Of a DNA stretch of 64,000 bases, positions 30,789 to 42,837 are shown one piece after another. Each line of letters begins with the position of its first letter. Position 1 is the first letter of the stretch. Below the pieces are notes generated by a model that did not search any database, was not told the origin of the DNA, and saw only the letters and a program-made list of their open reading frames with translations. A program made the position numbers and the translations under genes. The DNA comes from Altica lythri (taxonomy: Eukaryota > Arthropoda > Insecta > Coleoptera > Chrysomelidae), in contig CAXIIO010001031.1 in the NCBI GenBank assembly GCA_964028335.1, forward strand, positions 1,674,001 to 1,738,000. The letters run 5' to 3'.

Positions 30789-31991
30789 TTAATCATCCGA
30801 AAAAGTATCGGATCCTGCATCTTGAACTGGGATAGACATTTTCTTAGTTGCCTTAGTTTTTGTGGTACTTGTTTTCTTAGCTCGAGAAATAGAAGTGTGT
30901 TGGGTGTTAAGAGCTTTATCTCTCTTCTCGGGGATAGATGCAACGGAAGTAACCCATCTTTGTAAATTTTCCCAAGCTTTGACATCTTGTTTACCAGCTT
31001 TTAGCATTCCTGCTATTATTATGTCGGTTATGTTGTCGACACCTAACTCCTCCGCTTTATTCCGTAGAGTTTCAGAATCTACCCCTAAGTAAGCGTCTTT
31101 CAAGATCTCTGCATGCACACCTTGAACAACCATCCCGTGCGGGGTGACCTTCTGTACGAAGTCTCTCCATCCAATCCCATAGTAGGGGGACCCTGAAGGA
31201 GCTGATATCTCTTGGTTCTTACTGGTACAGGGCTTGGGCTCTTCTGATTCCAGAGACCCTTTCTGCAATTTGAAGGAGTCTAAAGATTTTTGCAGTTTCG
31301 ATATTTCAGCTTGGATGCGACTAATCTGGATGTGATCCTGTTTTCGCTGGTCTGCCGCCTCTTGTGTTATTCGATAGTATTCATTCATGCTATCTTTGAT
31401 CTGATTCTTAACATCGTGTAAGAGCAAGATGGATTCGTTTAAGGTATGAGCAGTAGTTTTGACTGATTTTAAGACTCTAGCCTCCACGCTTTGAATCAGT
31501 TTCTCCTCAATATCATCCACTAAGTCTTTTATCCCTTCTCTGAGAAGCGTTCGTATCTCGACCATGAGATCTACATCTTCTTCGTCTTCTACATCATCAG
31601 CGCCTTGGGTATTTACCTCTACTGGTGAAGAGGATCTAGTCTCGACATGACCTGCACCGTCTCCAGCTGTCTCACCTTGTTGTATTTGAGGATCGTCTTG
31701 TGTTTGCTCATCATCATCAGCAGTATGATAGCCTATGTTGATCCCCAGATTCGCTTGTCGAGTGGTCGCGTCGTCTATCTCTGTCTGCAGAGTTCTCTTG
31801 GGGCATTTACATACCTCAGAGGCACAGACTGAACAAACCATTATTAATACTTTAGTGCAAATTGATGCGAAATCAGAACCCTTCTTATCTGTCACCTTTT
31901 CTGATAGCTTCTTCGATAACCTAGATAAGACTTCAGTAGAATCCTCAGAAAAACTAATACTTCTTGATTTACTGTCAGAAGTATCTGACAT
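30789..31991 (-). CDS. P-like 400-aa protein, copy 7 (unit split by the retrotransposon)
   Basis: Intact ORF with M223I and K362N; K362N is shared with the copy at 42838, four units away. Its own 3' flank ends in the T-run at 30761-30768, directly against the truncated 5' LTR, so the second short ORF that normally follows is missing. Any transcript of this copy would run into the retrotransposon 5' LTR in the same orientation. Confidence 0.7.
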   Translation of the reverse strand: MSDTSDSKSRSISFSEDSTEVLSRLSKKLSEKVTDKKGSDFASICTKVLIMVCSVCASEVCKCPKRTLQTEIDDATTRQANLGINIGYHTADDDEQTQDDPQIQQGETAGDGAGHVETRSSSPVEVNTQGADDVEDEEDVDLMVEIRTLLREGIKDLVDDIEEKLIQSVEARVLKSVKTTAHTLNESILLLHDVKNQIKDSMNEYYRITQEAADQRKQDHIQISRIQAEISKLQKSLDSFKLQKGSLESEEPKPCTSKNQEISAPSGSPYYGIGWRDFVQKVTPHGMVVQGVHAEILKDAYLGVDSETLRNKAEELGVDNITDIIIAGMLKAGKQDVKAWENLQRWVTSVASIPEKRDKALNTQHTSISRAKKTSTTKTKATKKMSIPVQDAGSDTFSDD

Positions 31992-32007
31992 CGCATTTTT
32001 GACATCT

Positions 32008-33524
32008 ATAGGTTACATATTCCCTATAAAGTTGCGCTTTCGACTAAATATTACTTACTACTATCTTTTCGACAATAGTGAGATGGCATTTTGGGAAGGC
32101 TTTCGAACCACGAAATAAGGGTGGCCCTTTTTTTCTTGTTATCTTCATGCTTCACTGTTGATTCACGCATTTTACTTGTGGTGTTTAGACCATGTTCTGT
32201 TTTTTAAACCACCCATGAACCATGTCTTCATTTAGCCCAAAGGTATTCAAAAACATTAATTTACATACTCTCTTCTTCTCATTGTTTTTATTTCTCAAAT
32301 AATACCAGTATGTTCCACCTCTTCTGGAAGGCTCGATTCCTTTGGATGATCTTTTTGTTGTGGTGTACTCCATATTTCCGGTGATATAAGCCCTTTTCTC
32401 CCCCCAGCCCATGTTTCCCCAAAATGCTTCAAACATGAGTCTTCTTTCGTCTTTTGTAAATGTATTACAGAAATGTTTTGACGATTTTGACATACACTTC
32501 ATCTGCAAGAATCGCCCATTTTTCTTTCTGGCCTGTCAATTCCGTAAGTAATTTTTTTCTTTTTGTTTCTTTGATAACCTTCATACCTCATTCCCCTCAT
32601 TCTTTTGTACTTTGTTTTAATGACCAACCAGTCGGCTTTATCTGCGTTTTTCTTCCGTTTACGTGTTTTGGTAACTTCTCCATCTTCTTCAGGTTCACTG
32701 TTAGTACTCAGTTGATTATTATCAGGGTAAGAATCTGGATTATCAGGAGAATCGCCATCTTCCAAATATTCATTGTCGCTGTCATTAAAATCAAGATTCA
32801 AAACGTCTTTATCGCTTGTCTTTTCTTTTTGAAGTGACTGGTAATCTATTTTTTCATTTTCTCCATTTTCTGTGTCACTAAGAACCTCCCTTATAAGTTC
32901 TGCAACTGTTTGCATATTGTTAGTTTGGTAGTGTTCCACTTCGGTTTTATTGTGTGTATCCCCATTATGTCCTCTTTTTATTGCAAGGTTTAGCAGAGCA
33001 TTAGACAAAACTGCATTCCTATTTTGGTAACAGCATCATTCTGACCATAATATAACTGGCAAATTAGTATCTGGGCAATTTTCTTCTATATGTTTGACTA
33101 TCAAAGTGGTGAATGTAGAGGCACTTAAATCGCCCTCTGTTTCATCCCACCAATAATTTGCCCCATCATGAGATTCCAAGTTATATACTGTAAAATTTTG
33201 AACGGTTAATTTCTTCTTATAATATATAGCGCTGGCATTGATTAGTGGGCAGTTTTTCACTGCTTGTAGATCCATAGTAAAAGTATAGTTTTTTAAATGG
33301 CAGGCTTCTTCTTTATCTTTTGTTTTCTCCTCTCGAGCAACATTTTTTTGCTCTATTTGATAGGCATAATCTTCTTCTTCTATATTTCCAACCTCGTGTG
33401 AAGCACACGTATCACAGAAATCTTTCTTTGGTTTGTAAAGGCTTAAATTCATATCACAAAATGTTTTATCAAAAATAGTAAAAGACACTGTTGCTTTATT
33501 GTTAGTATGACAATAGGTTACATA
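32008..33524 (-). pseudogene. Transposase-like remnant, copy 8, stop inside the catalytic motif
   Basis: Two adjacent base changes turn the second catalytic Asp codon and the next Gly codon into Glu plus TGA (33036-33038), cutting the core. Also has the TGA at 32499-32501 seen in copies 1 and 2, and the Gln-FTVYNLES variant of copy 1. Confidence 0.7.
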
Positions 33525-33800
33525 ACTACTTGATTGCAGTTTCCTGCTAATCAATTGTCATTTCAGTAAAACGTTTATCTACAAGTGATATCCTTTCGAA
33601 TTGCAAACTAAAATGGTTAGTTCTATCTTGCAGATATACTAACCCCGTTTAACTTTGAACTGTAATTCAATGTCCGTCGTGGCATATAGCCAGGGAAGTA
33701 GTTGTTGGTTCTTAGTAAACGGTCTATATGTTCTTTGATTTTCAAAGACTCCGTAAAACGTCATTATAGTTTTTTTTTTTGGGCAAATCGAAACTACAAG

Positions 33801-35003
33801 TTAATCATCCGAAAAAGTATCGGATCCTGCATCTTGAACTGGGATAGACATTTTCTTAGTTGCCTTAGTTTTTGTGGTACTTGTTTTCTTAGCTCGAGAA
33901 ATAGAAGTGTGTTGGGTTTTAAGAGCTTTATCTCTCTTCTCGGGGATAGATGCAACGGAAGTAACCCATCTTTGTAAATTTTCCCAAGCTTTGACATCTT
34001 GTTTACCAGCTTTTAGCATTCCTGCTATTATTATGTCGGTTATGTTGTCGACACCTAACTCCTCCGCTTTATTCCGTAGAGTTTCAGAATCTACCCCTAA
34101 GTAAGCGTCTTTCAAGATCTCTGCATGCACACCTTGAACAACCATCCCGTGCGGGGTGACCTTCTGTACGAAGTCTCTCCATCCAATCCCATAGTAGGGG
34201 GACCCTGAAGGAGCTGATATCTCTTGGTTCTTACTGGTACAGGGCTTGGGCTCTTCTGATTCCAGAGACCCTTTCTGCAATTTGAAGGAGTCTAAAGATT
34301 TTTGCAGTTTCGATATTTCAGCTTGGATGCGACTCATCTGGATGTGATCCTGTTTTCGCTGGTCTGCCGCCTCTTGTGTTATTCGATAGTATTCATTCAT
34401 GCTATCTTTGATCTGATTCTTAACATCGTGTAAGAGCAAGATGGATTCGTTTAAGGTATGAGCAGTAGTTTTGACTGATTTTAAGACTCTAGCCTCCACG
34501 CTTTGAATCAGTTTCTCCTCAATATCATCCACTAAGTCTTTTATCCCTTCTCTGAGAAGCGTTCGTATCTCGACCATGAGATCTACATCTTCTTCGTCTT
34601 CTACATCATCAGCGCCTTGGGTATTTACCTCTACTGGTGAAGAGGATCTAGTCTCGACATGACCTGCACCGTCTCCAGCTGTCTCACCTTGTTGTATTTG
34701 AGGATCGTCTTGTGTTTGCTCATCATCATCAGCAGTATGATAGCCTATGTTGATCCCCAGATTCGCTTGTCGAGTGGTCGCGTCGTCTATCTCTGTCTGC
34801 AGAGTTCTCTTGGGGCATTTACATACCTCAGAGGCACAGACTGAACAAACCATTATTAATACTTTAGTGCAAATTGATGCGAAATCAGAACCCTTCTTAT
34901 CTGTCACCTTTTCTGATAGCTTCTTCGATAACCTAGATAAGACTTCAGTAGAATCCTCAGAAAAACTAATACTTCTTGATTTACTGTCAGAAGTATCTGA
35001 CAT
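33801..35003 (-). CDS. P-like 400-aa protein, copy 8
   Basis: Intact and identical in protein sequence to the reference copy. Confidence 0.7.
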   Translation of the reverse strand: MSDTSDSKSRSISFSEDSTEVLSRLSKKLSEKVTDKKGSDFASICTKVLIMVCSVCASEVCKCPKRTLQTEIDDATTRQANLGINIGYHTADDDEQTQDDPQIQQGETAGDGAGHVETRSSSPVEVNTQGADDVEDEEDVDLMVEIRTLLREGIKDLVDDIEEKLIQSVEARVLKSVKTTAHTLNESILLLHDVKNQIKDSMNEYYRITQEAADQRKQDHIQMSRIQAEISKLQKSLDSFKLQKGSLESEEPKPCTSKNQEISAPSGSPYYGIGWRDFVQKVTPHGMVVQGVHAEILKDAYLGVDSETLRNKAEELGVDNITDIIIAGMLKAGKQDVKAWENLQRWVTSVASIPEKRDKALKTQHTSISRAKKTSTTKTKATKKMSIPVQDAGSDTFSDD

Positions 35004-35019
35004 CGCATTTTTGACATCT

Positions 35020-36536
35020 ATAGGTTACATATTCCCTATAAAGTTGCGCTTTCGACTAAATATTACTTACTACTATCTTTTCGACAATAGTGAGATGGCA
35101 TTTTGGGAAGGCTTTCGAACCACGAAATAAGGGTGGCCCTTATTTCCTTGTTATCTTCATGCTTCACTGTTGATTCACGCATTTTACTTGTGGTGTTTAG
35201 ACCATGTTCTGTTTTTTAAACCACCCATGAACCATGTCTTCATTTAGCCCAAAGGTATTCAAAAACATTAATTTACATACTCTCTTCTTCTCATTGTTTT
35301 TATTTCTCAAATAATACCAGTATGTTCCACCTCTTCTGGAAGGCTCGATTCCTTTGGATGATCTTTTTGTTGTGGTGTACTCCATATTTCCGGTGATATA
35401 AGCCCTTTTCTCCCCCCAGCCCATGTTTCCCCAAAATGCTTCAAACATGAGTCTTCTTTCGTCTTCTGTAAATGTATTACAGAAATGTTTTGAAGATTTT
35501 GACATACACTTGATCTGCAAGAATCGCCCATTTTTCTTTCTGGCCTGTCAATTCCGTAAGTAACTTTTTTCTTTTTGTTTCTTTGATAACCTTCATACCT
35601 CATTCCCCTCATTCTTTTGTACTTTGTTTTAATGACCAACCAGTCGGCTTTATCTGCGTTTTTCTTCCGTTTGCGTGTTTTGGTAACTTCTCCATCTTCT
35701 TCAGGTTCACTGTTAGTACTCAGTTGATTATTATCAGGGTAAGAATCTGGATTATCAGGAGAATCGCCATCTTCCAAATATTCATTGTCGCTGTCATTAA
35801 AATCAAGATTCAAAACGTCTTTATCGCTTGTCTTTTCTTTTTGAAGTGACTGGTAATCTATTTTTTCATTTTCTCCATTTTCTGTGTCACTAAGAACCTC
35901 CCTTATAAGTTCTGCAACTGTTTGCATATTGTTAGTTTGGTAGTGTTCCACTTCGGTTTTATTGTGTGTATCCCCATTATGTCCTCTTTTTATTGCAAGG
36001 TTTAGCAGAGCATTAGACAAAACTGCATTCTTATTTGGGTAACAGCATCCATCTGACCATAATATAACTGGCAAATTAGTATCTGGGCAATTTTCTTCTA
36101 TATGTTTGACTATCAAAGTGGTGAATGTAGAGGCACTTAAATCGCCCTCTGTTTCATCCCACCAATAATTTGCCCCATCATGAGAGTCCAAGTTATATAC
36201 TGTAAAATTGTGAACGGTTAATTGCTTCTTATAATATATAGCGCTGGCATTAATTAGTGGGCAGTTTTTCACTGCTTGTAGATCCATAGTAAAAGTATAG
36301 TTTTTTAAATGGCAGGCTTCTTCTTTATCTTTTGTTCTCTCCTCTCGAGCAACATTTTTTTGCTCTATTTGATAGGCATAATCTTGTTCTTCTATATTTC
36401 CAACCTCGTGTGAAGCACACGTATCACAGAAATCTTTCTTTGGTTTGTAAAGGCTTAAATTCATATCACAAAATGTTTTATCAAAAATAGTAGAAGACAC
36501 TGTTGCTTTATTGTTAGTATGACAATAGGTTACATA
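35020..36536 (-). pseudogene. Transposase-like remnant, copy 9 (PNK haplotype)
   Basis: DGCCYPNKN haplotype as at 15983-17499, with an added Ile-to-Val change in KKKVTYG shared with 44057-45573. Confidence 0.7.
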
Positions 36537-36811
36537 ACTACTTGATTGCAGTTTCCTGCTAATCAATTGTCATTTCAGTAAAACGTTTATCTACAAGTGA
36601 TATCCTTTCGAATTGCAAACTAAAATGGTTAGTTCTATCTTGCAGATATACTAACCCCGTTTAACTTTTAACTGTAATTCAATGTCCGTCGTGGCATATA
36701 GCCAGGGAAGTAGTTGTTGGCTCTTAGTAAACGGTCTATATGTTCTTTGATTTTCAAAGACTCCGTAAAACGTCATTATAGTATTTTTTTTGGGCAAATC
36801 GAAACTACAAG

Positions 36812-38014
36812 TTAATCATCCGAAAAAGTATCGGATCCTGCATCTTGAACTGGGATAGACATTTTCTTAGTTGCCTTAGTTTTTGTGGTACTTGTTTTCT
36901 TAGCTCGAGAAATAGAAGTGTGTTGGGTTTTAAGAGCTTTATCTCTCTTCTCGGGGATAGATGCAACGGAAGTAACCCATCTTTGTAAATTTTCCCAAGC
37001 TTTGACATCTTGTTTACCAGCTTTTAGCATTCCTGCTATTATTATGTCGGTTATGTTGTCGACACCTAACTCCTCCGCTTTATTCCGTAGAGTTTCAGAA
37101 TCTACCCCTAAGTAAGCGTCTTTCAAGATCTCTGCATGCACACCTTGAACAACCATCCCGTGCGGGGTGACCTTCTGTACGAAGTCTCTCCATCCAATCC
37201 CATAGTAGGGGGACCCTGAAGGAGCTGATATCTCTTGGTTCTTACTGGTACAGGGCTTGGGCTCTTCTGATTCCAGAGACCCTTTCTGCAATTTGAAGGA
37301 GTCTAAAGATTTTTGCAGTTTCGATATTTCAGCTTGGATGCGACTCATCTGGATGTGATCCTGTTTTCGCTGGTCTGCCGCCTCTTGTGTTATTCGATAG
37401 TATTCATTCATGCTATCTTTGATCTGATTCTTAACATCGTGTAAGAGCAAGATGGATTCGTTTAAGGTATGAGCAGTAGTTTTGACTGATTTTAAGACTC
37501 TAGCCTCCACGCTTTGAATCAGTTTCTCCTCAATATCATCCACTAAGTCTTTTATCCCTTCTCTGAGAAGCGTTCGTATCTCGACCATGAGATCTACATC
37601 TTCTTCGTCTTCTACATCATCAGCGCCTTGGGTATTTACCTCTACTGGTGAAGAGGATCTAGTCTCGACATGACCTGCACCGTCTCCAGCTGTCTCACCT
37701 TGTTGTATTTGAGGATCGTCTTGTGTTTGCTCATCATCATCAGCAGTATGATAGCCTATGTTGATCCCCAGATTCGCTTGTCGAGTGGTCGCGTCGTCTA
37801 TCTCTGTCTGTAGAGTTCTCTTGGGGCATTTACATACCTCAGAGGCACAGACTGAACAAACCATTATTAATACTTTAGTGCAAATTGATGCGAAATCAGA
37901 ACCCTTCTTATCTGTCACCTTTTCTGATAGCTTCTTCGATATCCTAGATAAGACTTCAGTAGAATCCTCAGAAAAACTAATACTTCTTGATTTACTGTCA
38001 GAAGTATCTGACAT
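36812..38014 (-). CDS. P-like 400-aa protein, copy 9
   Basis: Intact. Carries L25I, plus a silent change near 37811. Shortest T-run of the array (8) below it. Confidence 0.7.
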   Translation of the reverse strand: MSDTSDSKSRSISFSEDSTEVLSRISKKLSEKVTDKKGSDFASICTKVLIMVCSVCASEVCKCPKRTLQTEIDDATTRQANLGINIGYHTADDDEQTQDDPQIQQGETAGDGAGHVETRSSSPVEVNTQGADDVEDEEDVDLMVEIRTLLREGIKDLVDDIEEKLIQSVEARVLKSVKTTAHTLNESILLLHDVKNQIKDSMNEYYRITQEAADQRKQDHIQMSRIQAEISKLQKSLDSFKLQKGSLESEEPKPCTSKNQEISAPSGSPYYGIGWRDFVQKVTPHGMVVQGVHAEILKDAYLGVDSETLRNKAEELGVDNITDIIIAGMLKAGKQDVKAWENLQRWVTSVASIPEKRDKALKTQHTSISRAKKTSTTKTKATKKMSIPVQDAGSDTFSDD

Positions 38015-38030
38015 CGCATTTTTGACATCT

Positions 38031-39547
38031 ATAGGTTACATATTCCCTATAAAGTTGCGCTTTCGACTAAATATTACTTAATACTATCTTTTCGACAATA
38101 GTGAGATGGCATTTTGGGAAGGCTTTCGAACCACGAAATAAGGGTGGCCCTTTTTTTCTTGTTATCTTCATGCTTCACTGTTGATTCACGCATTTTACTT
38201 GTGGTGTTTAGACCATGTTCTGTTTTTTAAACCACCCATGAACCATGTCTTCATTTAGCCCAAAGGTATTCAAAAACATTAATTTACATACTCTCTTCTT
38301 CTCATTGTTTTTATTTCTCAAATAATACCAGTATGTTCCACCTCTTCTGGAAGGCTCGATTCCTTTGGATGATCTTTTTGTTGTGGTGTACTCCATATTT
38401 CCGGTGATATAAGCCCTTTTCTCCCCCCAGCCCATGTTTCCCCAAAATGCTTCAAACATGAGTCTTCTTTCGTCTTCTGTAAATGTATTACAGAAATGTT
38501 TTGAAGATTTTGACATACACTTGATCTGCAAGAATCGCCCATTTTTCTTTCTGGCCTGTCAATTCCGTAAGTAATTTTTTTCTTTTTGTTTCTTTGATAA
38601 CCTTCATACCTCATTCCCCTCATTCTTTTGTACTTTGTTTTAATGACCAACCAGTCGGCTTTATCTGCGTTTTTCTTCCGTTTACGTGTTTTGGTAACTT
38701 CTCCATCTTCTTCAGGTTCACTGTTAGTACTCAGTTGATTATTATCAGGGTAAGAATCTGGATTATCAGGAGAATCGCCATCTTCCAAATATTCATTGTC
38801 GCTGTCATTAAAATCAAGATTCAAAACGTCTTTATCGCTTGTCTTTTCTTTTTGAAGTGACTGGTAATCTATTTTTTCATTTTCTCCATTTTCTGTGTCA
38901 CTAAGAACCTCCCTTATAAGTTCTGCAACTGTTTGCATATTGTTAGTTTGGTAGTGTTCCACTTCGGTTTTATTGTGTGTATCCCCATTATGTCCTCTTT
39001 TTATTGCAAGGTTTAGCAGAGCATTAGACAAAACTGCATTTCTATTTTGGTAACAGCATCCATCTGACCATAATATAACTGGCAAATTAGTATCTGGGCA
39101 ATTTTCTTCTATATGTTTGACTATCAAAGTGGTGAATGTAGAGGCACTTAAATCGCCCTCTGTTTCATCCCACCAATAATTTGCCCCATCATGAGATTCC
39201 AAGTTATATACTGTAAAATTGTGAACGGTTAATTTCTTCTTATAATATATAGCGCTGGCATTGATTAGTGGGCAGTTTTTCACTGCTTGTAGATCCATAG
39301 TAAAAGTATAGTTTTTTAAATGGCAGGCTTCTTCTTTATCTTTTGTTTTCTCCTCTCGAGCAACATTTTTTTGCTCTATTTGATAGGCATAATCTTGTTC
39401 TTCTATATTTCCAACCTCGTGTGAAGCACACGTATCACAGAAATCTTTCTTTGGTTTGTAAAGGCTTAAATTCATATCACAAAATGTTTTATCAAAAATA
39501 GTAGAAGACACTGTTGCATTATTGTTAGTATGACAATAGGTTACATA
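38031..39547 (-). pseudogene. Transposase-like remnant, copy 10
   Basis: FTVYNLES variant with a private Lys-to-Asn change (near 39519). The GTAAGT of other copies near 38083 is altered to TTAAGT. Confidence 0.7.
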
Positions 39548-39825
39548 ACTACTTGATTGCAGTTTCCTGCTAATCAATTGTCATTTCAGTAAAACGTTTA
39601 TCTACAAGTGATATCCTTTCGAATTGCAAACTAAAATGGTTAGTTCTGTCTTGCAGATATACTAACCCCGTTTAACTTTGAACTGTAATTCAATGTCCGT
39701 CGTGGCATATAGCCAGGGAAGTAGTTGTTGGTTCTTAGTAAACGGTCTATATGTTCTTTGATTTTCAAAGACTCCGTAAAACATCATTATAGTATTTTTT
39801 TTTTTGGGCAAATCGAAACTACAAG

Positions 39826-41028
39826 TTAATCATCCGAAAAAGTATCGGATCCTGCATCTTGAACTGGGATAGACATTTTCTTAGTTGCCTTAGTTTTTGT
39901 GGTACTTGTTTTCTTAGCTCGAGAAATAGAAGTGTGTTGGGTTTTAAGAGCTTTATCTCTGTTCTCGGGGATAGATGCAACGGAAGTAACCCATCTTTGT
40001 AAATTTTCCCAAGCTTTGACATCTTGTTTACCAGCTTTTAGCATTCCTGCTATTATTATGTCGGTTAGGTTGTCGACACCTAACTCCTCCGCTTTATTCC
40101 GTAGAGTTTCAGAATCTACCCCTAAGTAAGCGTCTTTCAAGATCTCTGCATGCACACCTTGAACAACCATCCCGTGCGGGGTGACCTTCTGTACGAAGTC
40201 TCTCCATCCAATCCCATAGTAGGGGGACCCTGAAGGAGCTGATATCTCTTGGTTCTTACTGGTACAGGGCTTGGGCTCTTCTGATTCCAGAGACCCTTTC
40301 TGCAATTTGAAGGAGTCTAAAGATTTTTGCAGTTTCGATATTTCAGCTTGGATGCGACTCATCTGGATGTGATCCTGTTTTCGCTGGTCTGCCGCCTCTT
40401 GTGTTATTCGATAGTATTCATTCATGCTATCTTTGATCTGATTCTTAACATCGTGTAAGAGCAAGATGGATTCGTTTAAGGTATGAGCAGTAGTTTTGAC
40501 TGATTTTAAGACTCTATCCTCCACGCTTTGAATCAGTTTCTCCTCAATATCATCCACTAAGTCTTTTATCCCTTCTCTGAGAAGCGTTCGTATCTCGACC
40601 ATGAGATCTACATCTTCTTCGTCTTCTACATCATCAGCGCCTTGGGTATTTACCTCTACTGGTGAAGAGGATCTAGTCTCGACATGACCTGCACCGTCTC
40701 CAGCTGTCTCACCTTGTTGTATTTGAGGATCGTCTTGTGTTTGCTCATCATCATCAGCAGTATGATAGCCTATGTTGATCCCCAGATTCGCTTGTCGAGT
40801 GGTCGCGTCGTCTATCTCTGTCTGCAGAGTTCTCTTGGGGCATTTACATACCTCAGAGGCACAGACTGAACAAACCATTATTAATACTTTAGTGCAAATT
40901 GATGCGAAATCAGAACCCTTCTTATCTGTCACCTTTTCTGATAGCTTCTTCGATAACCTAGATAAGACTTCAGTAGAATCCTCAGAAAAACTAATACTTC
41001 TTGATTTACTGTCAGAAGTATCTGACAT
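39826..41028 (-). CDS. P-like 400-aa protein, copy 10
   Basis: Intact. Carries A171D in the coiled-coil region, plus I321L and K356N shared with the copies at 8736 and 51877. Confidence 0.7.
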   Translation of the reverse strand: MSDTSDSKSRSISFSEDSTEVLSRLSKKLSEKVTDKKGSDFASICTKVLIMVCSVCASEVCKCPKRTLQTEIDDATTRQANLGINIGYHTADDDEQTQDDPQIQQGETAGDGAGHVETRSSSPVEVNTQGADDVEDEEDVDLMVEIRTLLREGIKDLVDDIEEKLIQSVEDRVLKSVKTTAHTLNESILLLHDVKNQIKDSMNEYYRITQEAADQRKQDHIQMSRIQAEISKLQKSLDSFKLQKGSLESEEPKPCTSKNQEISAPSGSPYYGIGWRDFVQKVTPHGMVVQGVHAEILKDAYLGVDSETLRNKAEELGVDNLTDIIIAGMLKAGKQDVKAWENLQRWVTSVASIPENRDKALKTQHTSISRAKKTSTTKTKATKKMSIPVQDAGSDTFSDD

Positions 41029-41044
41029 CGCATTTTTGACATCT

Positions 41045-42561
41045 ATAGGTTACATATTCCCTATAAAGTTGCGCTTTCGACTAAATATTACTTACTACTA
41101 TCTTTTCGACAATAGTGAGATGGCATTTTGGAAAGGCTTTCGAACCACGAAATAAGGGTGGCCCTTTTTTCCTTGTTATCTTCATGCTTCACTGTTGATT
41201 CACGCATTTTACTTGTGGTGTTTAGACCATGTTCTGTTTTTTAAACCACCCATGAACCATGTCTTCATTTAGCCCAAAGGTATTCAAAAACATTAATTTA
41301 CATACTCTCTTCTTCTCATTGTTTTTATTTCTCAAATAATACCAGTATGTTCCACCTCTTCTGGAAGGCTCGATTCCTTTGGATGATCTTTTTGTTGTGG
41401 TGTACTCCATATTTCCGGTGATATAAGCCCTTTTCTCCCCCCAGCCCATGTTTCCCCAAAATGCTTCAAACATGAGTCTTCTTTCGTCTTCTGTAAATGT
41501 ATTACAGAAATGTTTTGAAGATTTTGACATACACTTGATCTGCAAGAATCGCCCATTTTTCTTTCTGGCCTGTCAATTCCGTAAGTAATTTTTTTCTTTT
41601 TGTTTCTTTGATAACCTTCATACCTCATTCCCCTCATTCTTTTGTACTTTGTTTTAATGACCAACCAGTCGGCTTTATCTGCATTTTTCTTCCGTTTACG
41701 TGTTTTGGTAACTTCTCCATCTTCTTCAGGTTCACTGTTAGTACTCAGTTGATTATTATCAGGGTAAGAATCTGGATTATCAGGAGAATCGCCATCTTCC
41801 AAATATTCATTGTCGCTGTCATTAAAATCAAGATTCAAAACGTCTTTATCGCTTGTCTTTTCTTTTTGAAGTGACTGGTAATCTATTTTTTCATTTTCTC
41901 CATTTTCTGTGTCACTAAGAACCTCCCTTATAAGTTCTGCAACTGTTTGCATATTGTTAGTTTGGTAGTGTTCCACTTCGGTTTTATTGTGTGTATCCCC
42001 ATTATGTCCTCTTTTTATTGCAAGGTTTAGCAGAGCATTAGACAAAACTGCATTTCTATTTTGGTAACAGCATCCATCTGACCATAATATAACTGGCAAA
42101 TTAGTATCTGGGCAATTTTCTTCTATATGTTTGACTATCAAACTGGTGAATGTAGAGGCACTTAAATCGCCCTCTGTTTCATCCCACCAATAATTTGCCC
42201 CATCATGAGAGTCCAAGTTATATACTGTAAAATTGTGAACGGTTGATTTCTTCTTATAATATATAGCGCTGGCATTGATTAGTGGGCAGTTTTTCACTGC
42301 TTGTAGATCGATAGTAAAAGTATAGTTTTTTAAATGGCAGGCTTCTTCTTTATCTTTTGTTCTCTCCTCTCGAGCAACATTTTTTTGCTCTATTTGATAG
42401 GCATAATCTTGTTCTTCTATATTTCCAACCTCGTGTGAAGCACACGTATCACAGAAATCTTTCTTTGGTTTGTAAAGGCTTAAATTCATATCACAAAATG
42501 TTTTATCAAAAATAGTAGAAGACACTGTTGCTTTATTGTTAGTATGACAATAGGTTACATA
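41045..42561 (-). pseudogene. Transposase-like remnant, copy 11
   Basis: TFTIDLQ in place of TFTMDLQ, shared with 53096-54612 four units away. Private changes YYKKKS and FTSL. Confidence 0.7.
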
Positions 42562-42837
42562 ACTACTTGATTGCAGTTTCCTGCTAATCAATTGTCATTT
42601 CAGTAAAACGTTTATCTACAAGTGATATCCTTTCGAATTGCAAACTAAAATGGTTAGTTCTATCTTGCAGATATACTAACCCCGTTTAACTTTGAACTGT
42701 AATTCAATGTCCGTCGTGGCATATAGTCAGGGAAGTAGTTGTTGGCTCTTAGTAAACGGTCTATATGTTCTTTGATTTTCAAAGACTCCGTAAAACGTCA
42801 TTATAGTATTTTTTTTTGGGCAAATCGAAACTACAAG

